Below are positions 31,861-44,552 of a DNA stretch of 64,000 bases, piece by piece. The position numbers and the translations under genes are program-made. The notes under the pieces were generated by a model. It was given only the letters and a program-made list of their open reading frames with translations, had not been told where the DNA came from and did no database searches. The DNA lies in the NCBI RefSeq assembly GCF_000002235.5, contig NW_022145607.1, forward strand, positions 34,666,029 to 34,730,028, written 5' to 3'. Source of the DNA: Strongylocentrotus purpuratus (taxonomy: Eukaryota; Echinodermata; Echinoidea; Camarodonta; Strongylocentrotidae). How positions within the stretch are numbered: the stretch's first letter is position 1; each line of letters starts with the position of its first letter.

Positions 31861-32136
31861 ACATGTTTAGCGTCCCCGCCCGCTTCCTTTTTGGGGGGCA
31901 CCTCCCTTTTTTAAATTTTTTTTTTGAAATATTTTTTTTTTTAAAGAAAAAAAACATGAAAAAAACTGCTAAAATGGATCTATTTCTGATTTAAAAAAAA
32001 AAAAAAAAAAATCTCGGCGGCCATCTTGAAAAATAGGCCGACTGTCAGGGAAAATGTTACGAGCGGCCATTTTGAAAAGAAAAAAAAAAGGGCCTCCTCC
32101 TTCCTATTTTTCAAAAAAACAGGACGCTAAACATGT
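31861..32136. mobile_element. 276-bp MITE with perfect 15-base terminal repeats
   Basis: ACATGTTTAGCGTCC at 31,861 and GGACGCTAAACATGT ending at 32,136. The interior is A/T-run rich with two GCGGCCATNTTGAAAA copies. The target duplication is unclear because both flanks are A/T-rich. Confidence 0.75.
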
Positions 32137-32224
32137 TTTTTTTTTTAATTTGGCCTAATGCCTTTACAAATGTAGCTTCCGGCTCTCAACAGATAGGCTT
32201 AATGTTTTGGTTGCATTATGTACT

Positions 32225-32318
32225 GTACTACTGTACTGGGTCGAGTGTGGCAAATGTAGATGAATTTCTTGCCAAAGGACGTTTGGACTGGAGCAGGGAT
32301 TCAAACCTTGTACAACAC
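32225..32318 (-). mobile_element. SINE fragment, minus strand
   Basis: GAGTGTGGCAAATGTAGAT is the complement of the SINE-like sequence at about 13,645. GGATTCAAACC gives a tRNA-type B box on the minus strand. Confidence 0.6.
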
Positions 32319-32321
32319 AGT

Positions 32322-32640
32322 CCTCATCACCTCGAGATTGCCAAAAAGCCTGCTATTTCTGATTTGGGAAACAAGCCTGAAGTTACAAATCGCGTCTTCA
32401 TCAGCTCGAGATATTTTGCTCAGCGTTGGCGCATAGTGCGAGTCTTCGGGCTGGTGAGGACACACCAGACAAATAGCAGGATATTTTGCAAACTAGCCCA
32501 AGATATCTTGATCATCTTGACCAAATATCCAGCTAATTGCATGTGGGCTGATGAAGACGCAAATTAGCTGGATAATTTGTGATCGGGATAGTTAAAATAG
32601 CGGGTTATTTGGCAATCTCGAGCTGATGGAAACGGGCCTA
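32322..32640. mobile_element. CTCGAG-type palindromic MITE, copy 1
   Basis: Ends ATCACCTCGAGATTGCC and GGCAATCTCGAGCTGATGG. The interior repeats motifs AAATAGCNGG and GATATTTTGC in both orientations. Related copies: 49,763-50,147, 57,254-57,530, 61,549-61,910 and 63,938-64,000. Confidence 0.8.
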
Positions 32641-33328
32641 CTGTGGTTCACAGTCCGGAGACTTATCCTCCAGACGACAACACCTCTACAAGAAAGAAGA
32701 TGCTGGAAGGTGTTGCCCTCAAATAGTATCAATTACATTGGTGTATTTACTGTAGCATCTAATGATGATCTCTGCTATGGTCATCAGAGATTAGCTGTTT
32801 GCCAATATAATCCCCCTATTGATCCCCCTCAATGCCCTAGGAGTAATTGCATCTCTGCGGCCATGCTTTTAAAATGAGTCTTTATATCGAAGCCATTTAT
32901 TAGATTGCTGTGTTCATTCAGCAATTGATAATATGCATTTGGGTGGTTTTACCATCCATGGTTCTACATTATTATTAATACAGCAGATGGATCGACTTTC
33001 TCTCTTTCCCCAATTCAATTATTCATGACTGGTTAAAAAGAGGTCAGAATACACTTATTACATTGCATTCCTAAGCTTCTGACGCTATAGTGGTAAATTG
33101 TCTAAAGTGTTTATCAGCGCACCCAGGTACCTCATTAAATTTCTTCCCTTGTGTTGCATTGCCAGATATTATCAATTATAGACAAGAATGTGACTGGGAC
33201 ACTGTTTGGTTTACAGACAATCTAATTCTACAGGCAAAATATTTACACAGGGTGAAAGGAAGATCGAAAACTGCTTTTAAATGGTTTCAATTGATTGAAT
33301 GAATAATGGTATTTACAGATAATATATA
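32641..33328. other. Intron, no feature
   Basis: Nothing recognised. Confidence 0.5.
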
Positions 33329-33624
33329 CAGGCCTTAAATTTCGTCATTTTTAGGGCAAGGCCAGTTTGGCCTCGAGTACCTCATATTTTTAAGGGCACC
33401 AAGGCCAAAATATTTTTACAAAAAGGGCATCGAGGCCAAAATATTTTACAAAAAGGGCATCGAGTATGAGGCCAAAAAAATTGATTCTATTTTTGTTAGA
33501 TGTCATGTGTATTTTATGAAACTTGTGCAGGATCAATTTCCCATGACTTTTAGCACCAGCTTCTTCACAGAATGTATAGAGGTCTACGGTACGGGTACAT
33601 ACAAACAAGCAGGCGTGTAGCCAC

Positions 33625-33656
<32 letters not shown>

Positions 33657-35197
33657 GGGGGACATGTGCCCCCTAAAATTTCCAGGATCGGTTGAAATTT
33701 TTTTTTGACCTCGATCGATTACATGTATGTGCCCCCCCAAACACCAAACTCTGGCTACGCGCCTGCAAACAAGGCGGCGGCCCGCAAGCCTTAGATTTAG
33801 CAGCCAGGAGCAAGGGGCAATTTTTTTTTTAAGTTGCCCTTTGCTACGGGAATTTACCAGAGCAAGGGGCAATTTTCCAAAAACAGATAGGTCGCTTATC
33901 TAATCATAAGTTCAAAGAGAGTCTACAAATGTTAATTTCATAATGTGAATAGATCGAACGATCAATTTAATAACTTTTTAATCTTAACAATATGAACAGG
34001 AAAGATTGATTAAGAACATCAAACTTGCACATTAAACAGTATTTTAAAGTAACTAAAAATATTGATGAGCAAATGAATAAATAAATTGTCAATTTCACAA
34101 ACATCGAAAGTCAGAAGGACTTAATTGGCAAGTTTACCGGGCCGGGTATTCCAAATCAAAATCGCACCTCACACACAAACCTTCCGCCACTGTCTCGGTA
34201 GTAGGAGCAAATTTGAAGAAATTATCTTTTTAACTGTTGTATAGAAAGGTTTACATAGGCCTAACTAATGAAATAAGATGTAAAAATGTCCTTATAGACA
34301 TTCGACAGCTGAAAGTGACACGCTCAGCTCAGTTGCGTAACGTGCATTCACGAAACCAAAATCGTTCCTCGCACACACACTCTCGCCACTTTTGGTGGGA
34401 AGCTGTCGGGCTGGAAGTTTGCCAGCGAAACCGATGCACCCTCGGAATTTTACCGGGACTCGAAACGTTCGTCTTGGGAAGCTGGCGGGGTAGCTTTTTG
34501 AAGCGAGGTCGGCTGGTGGCAAAATGAGAGTAACTACGATCGAGAACATCGTAGGTGTTCTTAACTTATTAATAAGATAATTCCAAATTCTATTTGAGAT
34601 AAAATAATAAACTAGGAATACAAACAAACCTCGACAGATCTCTAATGACTATTTGAATGCTTGTTTATTTCTCCATTTGACGATTTGTTTTCTTGATCCT
34701 GGCCTTCGATTTGTACGTACGTGCGTGCGTCAATAGCATGCACCATATGCATATCATGCGATCGCATAATATGAACGTACGTACGTACGTACGTGCGCTA
34801 GCGCATTGCCTATATAATAACAAAGGGCGCATTTTCACGGCACTTGCGCCTTATTAAAGCACTAAATACGAAGCTAGAAGAGAGCTCGTGGGCGGCAAAC
34901 TGTTCGTGATTCGTGTATTTTTACTGTTCTAATAATTTATGGGCGCATTTTCACGGAAAACACTTGCGCCTTGCCGTCTAGTTTTAGATGATTATGGGCG
35001 CAATTGGTGGTTTTATGTGCGCAAATTTAAAATAAAAAGGGCACGTCCAGTTGGAAAAAAAGGCACGTCGGCCAGTTTGAAAAAAAGGGCACGGCCTTTT
35101 TGGCCGTGAAAATATCTTTTTTTGGGAGGGCACCGCGGCCAGTCATAGGGGCATCGACGGCCTGGCCGTCGATGGCCGTCGATTAATTTAAGGCCTG
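33329..35197. mobile_element. 1.87-kb DNA transposon remnant
   Basis: CAGGCCTTAAATTT at 33,329 and AATTTAAGGCCTG-type end at 35,197, each flanked by TATATA (33,323-33,328 and 35,198-35,203). Both subterminal zones repeat AAAGGGCAC/AAGGGCATCG with GGCC blocks. Inside are an alternating ACGT tract (34,715-34,800), two copies of GGGCGCATTTTCACGG, and a nested MITE. No transposase frame. Confidence 0.7.
33610..33765. mobile_element. 156-bp hAT-like MITE with perfect 8-bp duplication
   Basis: CAGGCGTGTAGCCA to TGGCTACGCGCCTG, flanked by CAAACAAG at 33,602-33,609 and 33,766-33,773. Contains a G run of roughly 28 bases. Nested inside the 33,329-35,197 element. Confidence 0.9.
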
Positions 35198-35203
35198 TAT
35201 ATA

Positions 35204-35810
35204 CAAGAAGACCTACCTGGGTGTGTTGGGGGTTTCCTAATGGTTTACCCTATGAAGCCAATTCCCTAAACTAGAAATATTGATAATGTGTAGATTATTC
35301 TGGCCACCACAAAATTGGGGGGGGGGGGGGTAAATAAGAGCCATGCTCTTTCAATTTGATTTATCATAAAAATACTATTCAATTCAATTTTAAGCTCTGA
35401 TGGCAATCAACTGACAGAATTATTCTATTTGATATAATTCAAATAGAAAGTATACTGTACAGTGTCTGTCAGAAACATGTACTTGGTATATTTGGAGTAA
35501 TGTACATGTACTTACAGTGTATATCTTTCACAGTGGATACAATACACACACCATTGGACACGAACGTGTCATCATGATCCCATCACAGACAAATCTTGAA
35601 CAAACTGAGCAAAGCCTCTAGTGTAAACAAGGCCTTTCAATCGATGACAGTTGGTGTTGACCAAATAGAAACCTGTCATAACAGTGTCATCTGTATTTTA
35701 TTTCTTTAATGAGAGAAGGGTACATGTAGAAGCATACATTTACATGTACATCCACTCTTTTTATTATAAAATCCCAGTTCTTCTTGAAACCAAGAAAATT
35801 GACTCTTTCC

Positions 35811-35842
<32 letters not shown>

Positions 35843-37290
35843 GTGTGCCAATGTCCACTGCTCTGGAAACAGATCTTTGTCTATAAAGTAGGATTGCTAG
35901 AGGCACACTGAAAAGTTCATGTACTGTTCATATTTTGACAAGGAGGGAATGTGTTTTATTGAGAAACTTTTCTATGCTGGTGATTACTGAAATTAGATTA
36001 ACTAAATAAGTGTGCAAAAGAGTAATCAGTGATAACCTGTAGATATGTGAAATCATTGGATTTTGAGTACTTTGGCTTCTAACAATATTAGAAATCGCTT
36101 GTGACTCAGCCTGGGCTGCATCAACTCAAAATTTGACCTTATTCTATTTTGAGCCCCCTCCCCCTCCCTCCCCACACAACCTCCATTACCTGTGTTGCAT
36201 CCTCCTAGCTGATATACTACACATGATTCATATTATACTTCAATATCAAACAGGATGTCATGGAGAATTATGGGCTCCCTTGCCAAATATGTTTGAACTG
36301 GGCAAACCACTCATAAAGTTTGACAGTCGGTTTATATTGCCTCTCCCAATGTACAGTACATGTAGGCCTACAGTAGTAATATAGAACTCTACAGTGACTT
36401 CTACACTAGTGTAACAGTGGTACGGGGGCAATAAGTACCTACTGTACACGTGTACAGGTGTATGATATTCAGAATAACTTCAATATTTTTGTGAAATTAT
36501 CTTCCCATTAAAACAACTATAATGCTTTCAAAGTAGGCATATATTAAATGGTATCATGAGTGAAGTTGCAATTACTGTAAAACTTGAATTGTTAAACATG
36601 GCATATGAATGTACATGAAGCCCCCCCCCCCCAGCTTTCCTTTAAAAACAATTTTGAACAAACAGTCTTTTGCAGGACTACACGCCCTCAAGAAAGACTA
36701 CCGACAGTCCTTTTCAGGACTCCTCAATCCTCTCTCTCTCTCTCACATGGTGCACCTGCAAGCCTACTGTATAATTTTGAACCAATTCTTATCTCAGACT
36801 GTTTGGCGAGAATCGATTAATTAGTGTCACATAATGTGAAATTGATTACTTGGCGATCTGTATCATTCATCTACATGTGTATTTCATGATTTAAAATCTT
36901 ATCTGAAGCAGAATCATGGGCCCTCTGGAATATCACTCCAGGCATTTGGTCTTTTAAGAATCCATTTGACCCATTTGCATTTCGTTTTGTCCCATCCAAG
37001 TTCACAAATGGTTCAATCATCATTTATCTGTCAAACTATTGCCCTTGCAAATCAGTTACAGTTTACTTTGGAGGTTTATTGTTACAGCTCAATCTATCAT
37101 TCTTATTAAAGACACTGGGATAGGTTAGAAAGGACTCCCATAGGTAGAGTAAGTAAGCTGTTTAGTGAAAGGCTACACCACGTGAGGTCTGTCTGTAATT
37201 TAAGGGTACTTTTTTAGTTATACATGTACATGTTCAAACATGTAATGTACATCGAATGGTTGTAAATTACTGGTAAAACAATATTACATA
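35204..37290. other. Intron with simple repeats
   Basis: T run at 35,814-35,842, C runs near 36,152 and 36,620, (CT)n near 36,730. No gene or element ends. Confidence 0.5.
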
Positions 37291-37292
37291 GA

Positions 37293-37301
37293 GTATAGAC
37301 A

Positions 37302-37332
<31 letters not shown>

Positions 37333-37412
37333 AGAGAGAGAGGGGGGGGGAGGTAGGGACGGAGGGAGGGGGGGAGGGAGGGAGAGAGACAGAGACAGAG
37401 AGAGACAGAGAT
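37293..37412 (+). repeat. (GA)n/purine microsatellite
   Basis: About 120 bases of GA and GGGA repeats. Confidence 0.9.
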
Positions 37413-39364
37413 TAGGAGAAAGAAGTGGCACAAAAGTTCAACAATTTGGTTTCATTTTGAACTGAGTAATAGGATATTGATGATTATTGTTTAATTGTTT
37501 TGTTATTGTTTATAAACTGCTGTAAATTACATTTAAAGACAATATTTCATAGGTATCGATATAGCAGCAGCATGAAGATAGATTTGGCCAGAGAAGTACA
37601 TTGAAATACAACGCTGAAATACAATGATTGATGATTGTGTTTGTGTACATTACTTGTAACAGTAGGTCTTTTGTGAGAAAAACCTTTACAAATTCATTAC
37701 AAGCCTTTGGCATACTTCGTAGCTCATTTTTCATGGTCCATGTGCTTGTATTTGTCATAACCCTTATCTGTAAGTTTTATCGGAATGAAATGAATAACAT
37801 TTACAAGGTAAATGGGATTTTGGTTAGTAATTGATTTGTTCCTTTTTAATCTAAAGAAGCATGTGCCTCAAAGCTTGTCATGTAGATTGTTGATGTACAG
37901 CGTATGTACTCTACATGTGAAAGCTTCAGTTTTAATTTTCAAAAGTTAGCAAAACTGGTAAGTGGTAACGTCATACACTGATGAATGATCTGTCTGCATC
38001 ATCATCACATTTCATTGACAGTCTAAACTCACCTGAATGCAGTGCGTCCAGATCAAAAGACCTGTTTGAAAAGAAACAAAAATCATTGTTCCTTTCATAA
38101 TTATTCTAAAGTGATGGATTAAGTTTGGTATGTGGTCATGAATCCAACAGGACTGCACCACAAATGCGCCTTTAAATACCGATGTGAAACTCTCAATACT
38201 ACAGCTAGCGTGACTAAACCTCATATATTATTTAGCTCCAGGCATGTATTGAAATCATGAGAATAGTTACTGTAGTCCTTTGCCAACTGCGTGGTAGTAT
38301 GCTTGCGGCAAGTTGATTGAAAACTTTTGGCAGAAAGAATCTTCATCGGGGTGATATGGAGGGCACATTTTGAAATGGATTTAACCCCTTTTTAAAAATG
38401 ACAGTTATCTTTTGAAAATGCTGTGTATTCTGTAAAAATAGAAAGAATTTTCCAACCAATTGTTTCCTCTTCTCTTATTCAGTTATTGTTTAGAAATAAA
38501 GCCTCATTCTCAACAGATCAGATTTTTGTTTGTGATTGAGGATAAACTCGAATAAGCTTACATTTGAGATAATCTTCGCGACGTACATCTTCGTACATGT
38601 ACTTTACTGCTTTAATATCTCCAAAGAGCCATATTATTATGTGTGAAAGCATGTTTGAGTCAGAAGTTTTCAACATGCTGTTTGAAACATGAAAAGGTTG
38701 AACCAAAGAAACTTTGTTAATAACTGCTTTTTATGCCGGAAAGCGTTATGCCATAATGAGTATGTTCTTCGATTCTTTCTTTCTTTATTTCTTTCTCAAT
38801 AATTTTTCACTACACTCCCTTTCAATTTGCCCTGCCAACAACCTTGGCCGACATGTCCATGTTTTATATTCATTCATTGTATACCAGTATATTCTTTGAG
38901 AATTTCACTTTCTTTCCTTCCTTGGTGGAATTCATAAGTGAGAACTTCACCTCTGTGGGAGGCTGTTCTTGTAATACTCCTTTGGGTTAGGGTATGGATT
39001 GGTGATGGTTGAACTCATCTTTCATTGAGCCTGTCTGCATCAGGTGGGCGTGCCTTCAAAGGTATCTGATCAAGGCCATGCAATGGGATGGAATTGTCCC
39101 CAAGAGGGTCATTCACACACAAGAAAAAAAGGTCGCATTACTTTTTCATGCTCCTTTATGAATTCACCCATATGAATTTCCATCCCTTGAATATTGTTAT
39201 TCAATTACTGAAATGAAAGAAACGAGGTAAAAGAGTTTTTGTGGGGGATGGGGCTTACCAGAACTCTGCTTGAACTTTTAAGTATAGTCTTTATTAAATG
39301 CAGAACATTTGCGTGGGACAATTGCATTGAAACTCGTCACCTTTTGTCTCTTGCTTTAAAGGCC
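37413..39364. other. Intron, no feature
   Basis: AT-rich unique sequence without convincing coding or repeat structure. Confidence 0.5.
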
Positions 39365-39555
39365 CACTGCACTACTTGTAGCTACTTGCGCCCTCTATAT
39401 AACAAACAATGCCTAATCGGTGACCATTGGTCCCCCATGATCCTCTTTTTCTTATGTTAACTGAGAGCTGAGTTGATGAGATAACCTCCTGTCCAGTGAC
39501 CTTGCAGGGCAATCTAATCCCTCCTATAAACTATGGCAGATAAGCTTTAAAGGTG
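39365..39555 (+). repeat. Dispersed ~190-bp repeat, copy 1
   Basis: Shares ACTTGCGCCCTCTATATA, CATTGGTCCCCCATGATCC and TTGATGAGATAACC in the same order and spacing with 56,768-56,955. Class unknown. Confidence 0.8.
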
Positions 39556-40665
39556 GAATACAGGTAAAAGGGATAGGTTCAATTAGAGGTTAAAATGGAA
39601 AATTAATCCCAGAAAACCATATAGCATACATGTACATACAATGAAGGTTACATATCAAGCAGGATATTTCACTTTGAAATAGAATCGCTTTGTGCATCAT
39701 TTGCATAAATTATGCATAATGTCCCCTTTTAAGTTACTTCAACTTGTAACTTACATGTAATTGGTTTATTACAGGATTCCCAAATTTGACACACACAACC
39801 TTCATTTTTCATTTTTTTGTTAAAATCGTTTTGGGCAATCTTAATGTTAGTTATTGAATTTGATATCTCATGTATTCCTGACAGTAATTGAAGTATTTTA
39901 AAATGAAAAATGGAAGAAAAGATACTGTTCACCTTATTTCCCATTCTCTCACTTCAGCTATCATCATGCCTAATTCCAGTACAAGCCATCATACCACTGC
40001 TGATCTTAATTTATAATAACCTAGATTATTAAAACCTCAGAAAAACATAAATGTATGCTTTCAAACTTCAATTCACACATCACTTAGCAACCAAACATGA
40101 AAAGGAAATAAACCAAAATATATTTTTAAACCCTAATCCGATGGGAAATCGGACAGAAAACTGTGTTCTGTCAGGGTATTTAAACAATTATCAGTAGATT
40201 ATTTTTTCTGGTTTGAAATCCATGCAAATTTGCCCTAATCCCACCCTTAAAAAACTAATGAGAGTGCAGCTGGGACTAGGCAATGTTTTCATTTGATGCC
40301 AAGACGGTCTGTAACTTTTTAGCGTAGGAGGCAACACTTTCAGACACCCATCTCTAGGGAATACCTGCCCCCTCCTTTTCATCTTTAGTTTCATTCCTGA
40401 CAAAATATCCCTTCATGTTTAAACCTCCCACTTTAATGGCACCCATGCAGTGACTTCACTTTTTATTTCTTAAAGATAAACTTGAGTTCTGGTAAAAAAA
40501 GAAAATGAATTCTCACAGAATCTAACGAAACTTACACTGAATGTTCAAGATTACAAATAAATGTCATGTGCCAAACAATTTTTGGAAGAAAATGTATACT
40601 GGCTGAGTAATGAGCATAGAAAGATAAGGAAATCAGGGTAGTACTAGCCCCGACACCATGTGTGT
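39556..40665. other. Intron, no feature
   Basis: Nothing recognised. Confidence 0.5.
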
Positions 40666-40861
40666 TGTCCCATATACATCTTTCTGCATAAGTGATTGTT
40701 ACTTTACCAAGACTCTGCCAAATTTATGATGATTTTGATGACTCCAGAACCTTGCATTAAACACCATCACTTACATGCTATATGATCAACTTTTCTGATC
40801 CATTCCACACCTTTTCTTTCACAATGAATCGCATTTCCAGAACTCAAGTTTATCTTTAAGT
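40666..40861 (-). mobile_element. Diverged partial copy of the 892-1,256 MITE family
   Basis: Inverted, from CCCATATACATCTTTCTG to TTTATCTTTAA; more diverged than the other three copies. Confidence 0.75.
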
Positions 40862-41893
40862 CTAAGACCATGTTTGTCAAACAAGTGCATGGCACCTTTG
40901 GTCGATGGGGTGGGCTGTCTATGATGTTACCTGTGGGATCTTAGTTCACTTATCTGGATCATGACTATCCCTCCATTCAGACTAGCAGCATTCATTGTAC
41001 AGCTACATGTACATGTATATGAGTCTCTTATAGATACATGTTGCATAGGGAAACACCTGTTTGGACATTGTTTTGAACAAAAACTCAATAAAAAATCCGC
41101 ATCCCGTTCTAGTCTGAAGACATATTGAAATATAACCATATAAGTGGGCAGGGCTTATGGTAAGCATTCACTCGTGATTGGCCAGCTTTCATGTCAGCTG
41201 ACCTCGTCAAAACCAGTTTCTTTATAATACATACATTTCTTTAAAGGATGTTGTTATCTAGTCTACATGTATACACTCCTAATGCTTGTATCGATGATTA
41301 TTTATACAACATTTCTTTAAACGAGTTTCATATGAATTTCATAGAGTCTGAACAGGCTATTATAGCACTTGAAGTAATGAGACCTTCTGTTTGTGATGAT
41401 TTTGTAGTTGGATCTGGGAGCTTTGAAGGTGCCTGTTATTGTTTGGTCTTTGAAAAAAGAAAGTGTGCCATCGTCAGCATCGTTTAACTCTTGGAGTTTT
41501 TTCCTGTGGTGGGACGGTTTCATTTTTGTAATTGGATGTCGACTGAAGAATTTTCCCCCCTCTTCTTTTCCAAATCTTCATATTCTGGTGGTATTCATGC
41601 TCTTTTACATTGTGATCTGCTCCAGTTTACTATTGTCTACGGTGTAAATCTTTCATGCAAATACATGTAGAGCTGTGTTTATTTTTGGACACTGTACATG
41701 GAATTGATTAGTAATAGCAGGGAGGTGACAGAACATGTTCCATCCAATGTACATTTGTATGTACGATTCATTTTTTGTAATGTATGTATGGGACTATGGG
41801 TTTAATGTTATTTTCTAAATCTTTTTCAACAAAGATCTTGATTTGCATTCGATAACTGGAATACTGACGACTGTGGATCATCATTAAATCAAC
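40862..41893. promoter_or_regulatory. Presumed upstream/promoter region of exon 1b
   Basis: Exon 1b has no convincing splice acceptor close upstream, so transcription may start in this interval. No TATA box or defined core element can be named. TACATGTA motifs occur near 41,006 and 41,668. Confidence 0.3.
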
Positions 41894-42367
41894 ATGGAAG
41901 AAAAATTGGCACCGAGTGAAACCTTGAGAGATACAAAAATGGAAAAGATGGTCCAAACTTCAGTACCCTCTGTAAATGGCAAAACTCCTGTGAACTGCTG
42001 TGAAAGCGTTGGATCCGCCAGTGGACACACCAATGGAAAACTCCGAGAATCAAACAGCGTCGGCCAATCAAATTGTGTCGGTCAATCAAATAGTGTCGGT
42101 CAAACAGACTGTGTTGGTCAATCAGACATTGCAAAGAATGGACATTCAGTGAAATCCAATGGTCATCCGCCTGGCCAGAGGAATGGAAGGATGATGAGGA
42201 ATGGGAGGATGTCCAATGGAAGGATGAGGAGGATGAGGAAACCATGGGGATGGGTTGATTGGTTGATATTGGCCTTTGGTGTTGGTGTTGGGGTGGGTGT
42301 GGGCGTGGTCTATGCGTGGTTACTCTACATGCTACATGAAAACACTCTCTGGTTTACACACATCAAG
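41894..42367 (+). CDS. DPY19L3: DPY19L3-like, alternative first coding exon 1b
   Basis: The exon encodes 158 residues. Residues 1-113 are polar and unstructured, with degenerate SNxVGQ repeats (about 53-78) and an NGRM-rich basic stretch (about 95-112). Residues about 119-143 form the first membrane segment with a GVGVGV repeat, followed by LHENTLWFTHIK, the family luminal motif. It ends AAG|GTGAGT at 42,367, phase 0. Joined to exon 2 it reads HIK|EVEREISFRTE, which agrees with vertebrate DPY19L3 at this position, so this exon gives the better family match of the two. DPY19L3 is an ER multipass C-mannosyltransferase acting on thrombospondin-type repeats. Confidence 0.9.
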
Positions 42368-42739
42368 GTGAGTACTGTTTACAATGTTCCTGTGACAAAC
42401 ATAATTGGCATGATACAGTATGTATAACTTTTTTCTTCACAGAAACAATTCAGAAGGCTCGTATGAAGACTTGTTGTGGTTGAAATTATACTCAGTATCA
42501 AGGCAGGGCCTTTTTTTTTCTTAAAAATTTAGATAAAGTTTTAGTTTTGCTTGTTCAGTTCTTTTTATTGCATTGTGAAAAATACTGTATCAAAGTGCAT
42601 CTTCATTGCTAGCTCCAGGAGCTGAATCAGTTTGCATAAAGTGCATTTTCAGGTATTTTTTTTTACTGCAACTGTGTGGATTGCACTTGTGCAAGCTGTC
42701 CATGTCCATGATTTATGGAACATTTACAGACATTGTGGT

Positions 42740-43815
42740 GTGAAGTGCTTTGACCTTATATTAAATGTAAGGACAAGTCTCATGAAAATGCAACAGAGGG
42801 ATATCTTGTTACTTTGAGAAGTTCATCCCTATTAAACTAGAGAAGTTGTGTTTAATATGCTAGTCTGAACCTGCCACAAGGTCAGATGAACACATTATCT
42901 GTTGAGTTGAGGGCCAGAATGGCATTAAACCTGTGTTAAATAATATGAGTTAATGTATGTCATTCTGGCTCTGAAGAAATAATATACACCTGGGGGGCGT
43001 TTCACAGAACTTGTCATCAGTGACAAATAACAGTTTTTGTTATAAGCTACTGAAATCCCTGCTTCTGATTGGTTATCAGCAGATTTGTCACGGATTTTGG
43101 TCATTTGTCATTGAAAAGAGGCTTTATGAAACGGGTCCCTGTACATGTACGTTTAGGCCCTAGTAATGGGTGTGACCTTATTTAAGGATATGTCTCAAGA
43201 GAATTCTCTGGGAGATGGATCACTCTTAAGAGCAATGTGTCATCACAGATTAGTCCCCTCCTAAATTGGATGGTGTGTTACCTACCTGCAGGTCACACCT
43301 GTTTGTTATTACTTACATGATCTTCAGACTTGCAGGCTTATTCTTGTGAGCAAGCATTGGTGAGTTTTGACCCAATGTAAGGACATGTCTCATGGGAATG
43401 TTTTGGGCATTTCTTTCAAGGTGACACCATCAACACTGATTAGTCCCTTCCTGCATTTATATTGGGTAGTGTTCTGACATTCAGGTGTGCACCTTCTACA
43501 GGGTCAGACATTGTCTGCTGAGAGCCAGAAGGGCACCATAAGACCACTTGCACAGAATTCTCTGCAGATGCTGTACATGTTGTTACCTAAGGCCTAAATA
43601 GAAACAAATGAAATCGACCGACCGACCCATGTTTTGGCACCTAAAGGGCAATACAACATCTTTTTTTGTTAGGCCTAATGTGAGGACTTGTCTGGGGAGA
43701 ATGCTATGGGAGGGGTCAGGGTGTCAATACCTCTGGTTATAATATCTCTTCCTCTGATGAATGATGTTTGACCATCAGGTATGCACTTGTAACACTTGTA
43801 CAAGGTCATACTCAG
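42740..43815 (+). repeat. Diverged large tandem units in intron
   Basis: Four related segments near 42,770, 43,185, 43,378 and 43,683 share an AGGACATGTCTCATG-like start, then ATTAGTCCCNTCCT and a CACCTTGTACAGGGTCA-like end. They are old, uneven duplications. Confidence 0.6.
42990..43141 (+). mobile_element. 152-bp inverted-repeat MITE, copy 1
   Basis: CTGGGGGGCGTTTCACAGAA to GAAACGGGTCCCTG; interior CTGATTGGTTATCAGCAG. An inverted copy is at 63,009-63,173, and the ends resemble 59,457-59,754. Confidence 0.75.
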
Positions 43816-44499
43816 TCTGACTGTTCAAATGAACTGATTTCCGTTAGCCTATGAATGGGAAATCAATATCAATTTGTATAAGTTGAAAACCTGTAGTTTT
43901 CCATTTTGTTTCTCCTTTTTTTAAAAACTTTTTTTTTTCCTTTTTTTAATACCTTGTTTTTTTACACCTTTTTTCTCCGTTTTTATTCTCTTTTTTTTTT
44001 CTTGCACTTACCTCTACCCTAGTTAGTACCTATTGTATTTATTTTTTCTTTATTGGTTGCATCACCATTTGCTTGTCATTGTTCACCCGTAAAGAGGGAG
44101 CAAAACAAACTTTCTTATATCCTCTGTGTGCTTTTGAATTTCATTTCAATTTTGTCAGATCATTGTTACATTAGAGATGAGCTTATTATTACTAATCCTT
44201 CCAGGTACTTTGTGGATCATTCAAATCCCAAACACCTAGCATGACTTCCATTATTTGTTTTGAATGCTCCAGACACTCTTGTTTCCCTGTCTGTAATCCT
44301 AACCTGTGTACCTGTTTAAATAGTCTGCTTGTACAGACTCTATTTTACACTTGAAGATAAATCCATGAATCATTGAGCTTGACTTTATGTATAAATGGTC
44401 AGTCTTTGGCAGCTACATACTGTAGTCTCATGGTTCAGACACTCTGCTACACATTGCAACTGATAAGGGTTTGTGCCTACAAACTACATGTATACTAGG
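43816..44499. other. Intron, T-run rich
   Basis: Many T runs at 43,900-44,050; no gene. Confidence 0.5.
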
Positions 44500-44552
44500 A
44501 ATTCACCAGTAATTGGTATACATTATTAATGTATACCAATTACTGGTGAATT
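44500..44552. repeat. Perfect 53-base palindrome
   Basis: Two perfectly complementary 23-base arms (44,500-44,522 and 44,530-44,552) around TTATTAA. It marks the left border of the repeat that follows. Confidence 0.95.

Noticed and set aside
32133..32567. 144-codon frame
   Set aside because: It crosses a MITE end, a SINE fragment and a palindromic MITE, with no protein-family signal.
41248..41647. Possible coding exon upstream of exon 1b
   Set aside because: Frames are short, have no DPY19 or other recognisable motif, and no splice site pairs with exon 1b.
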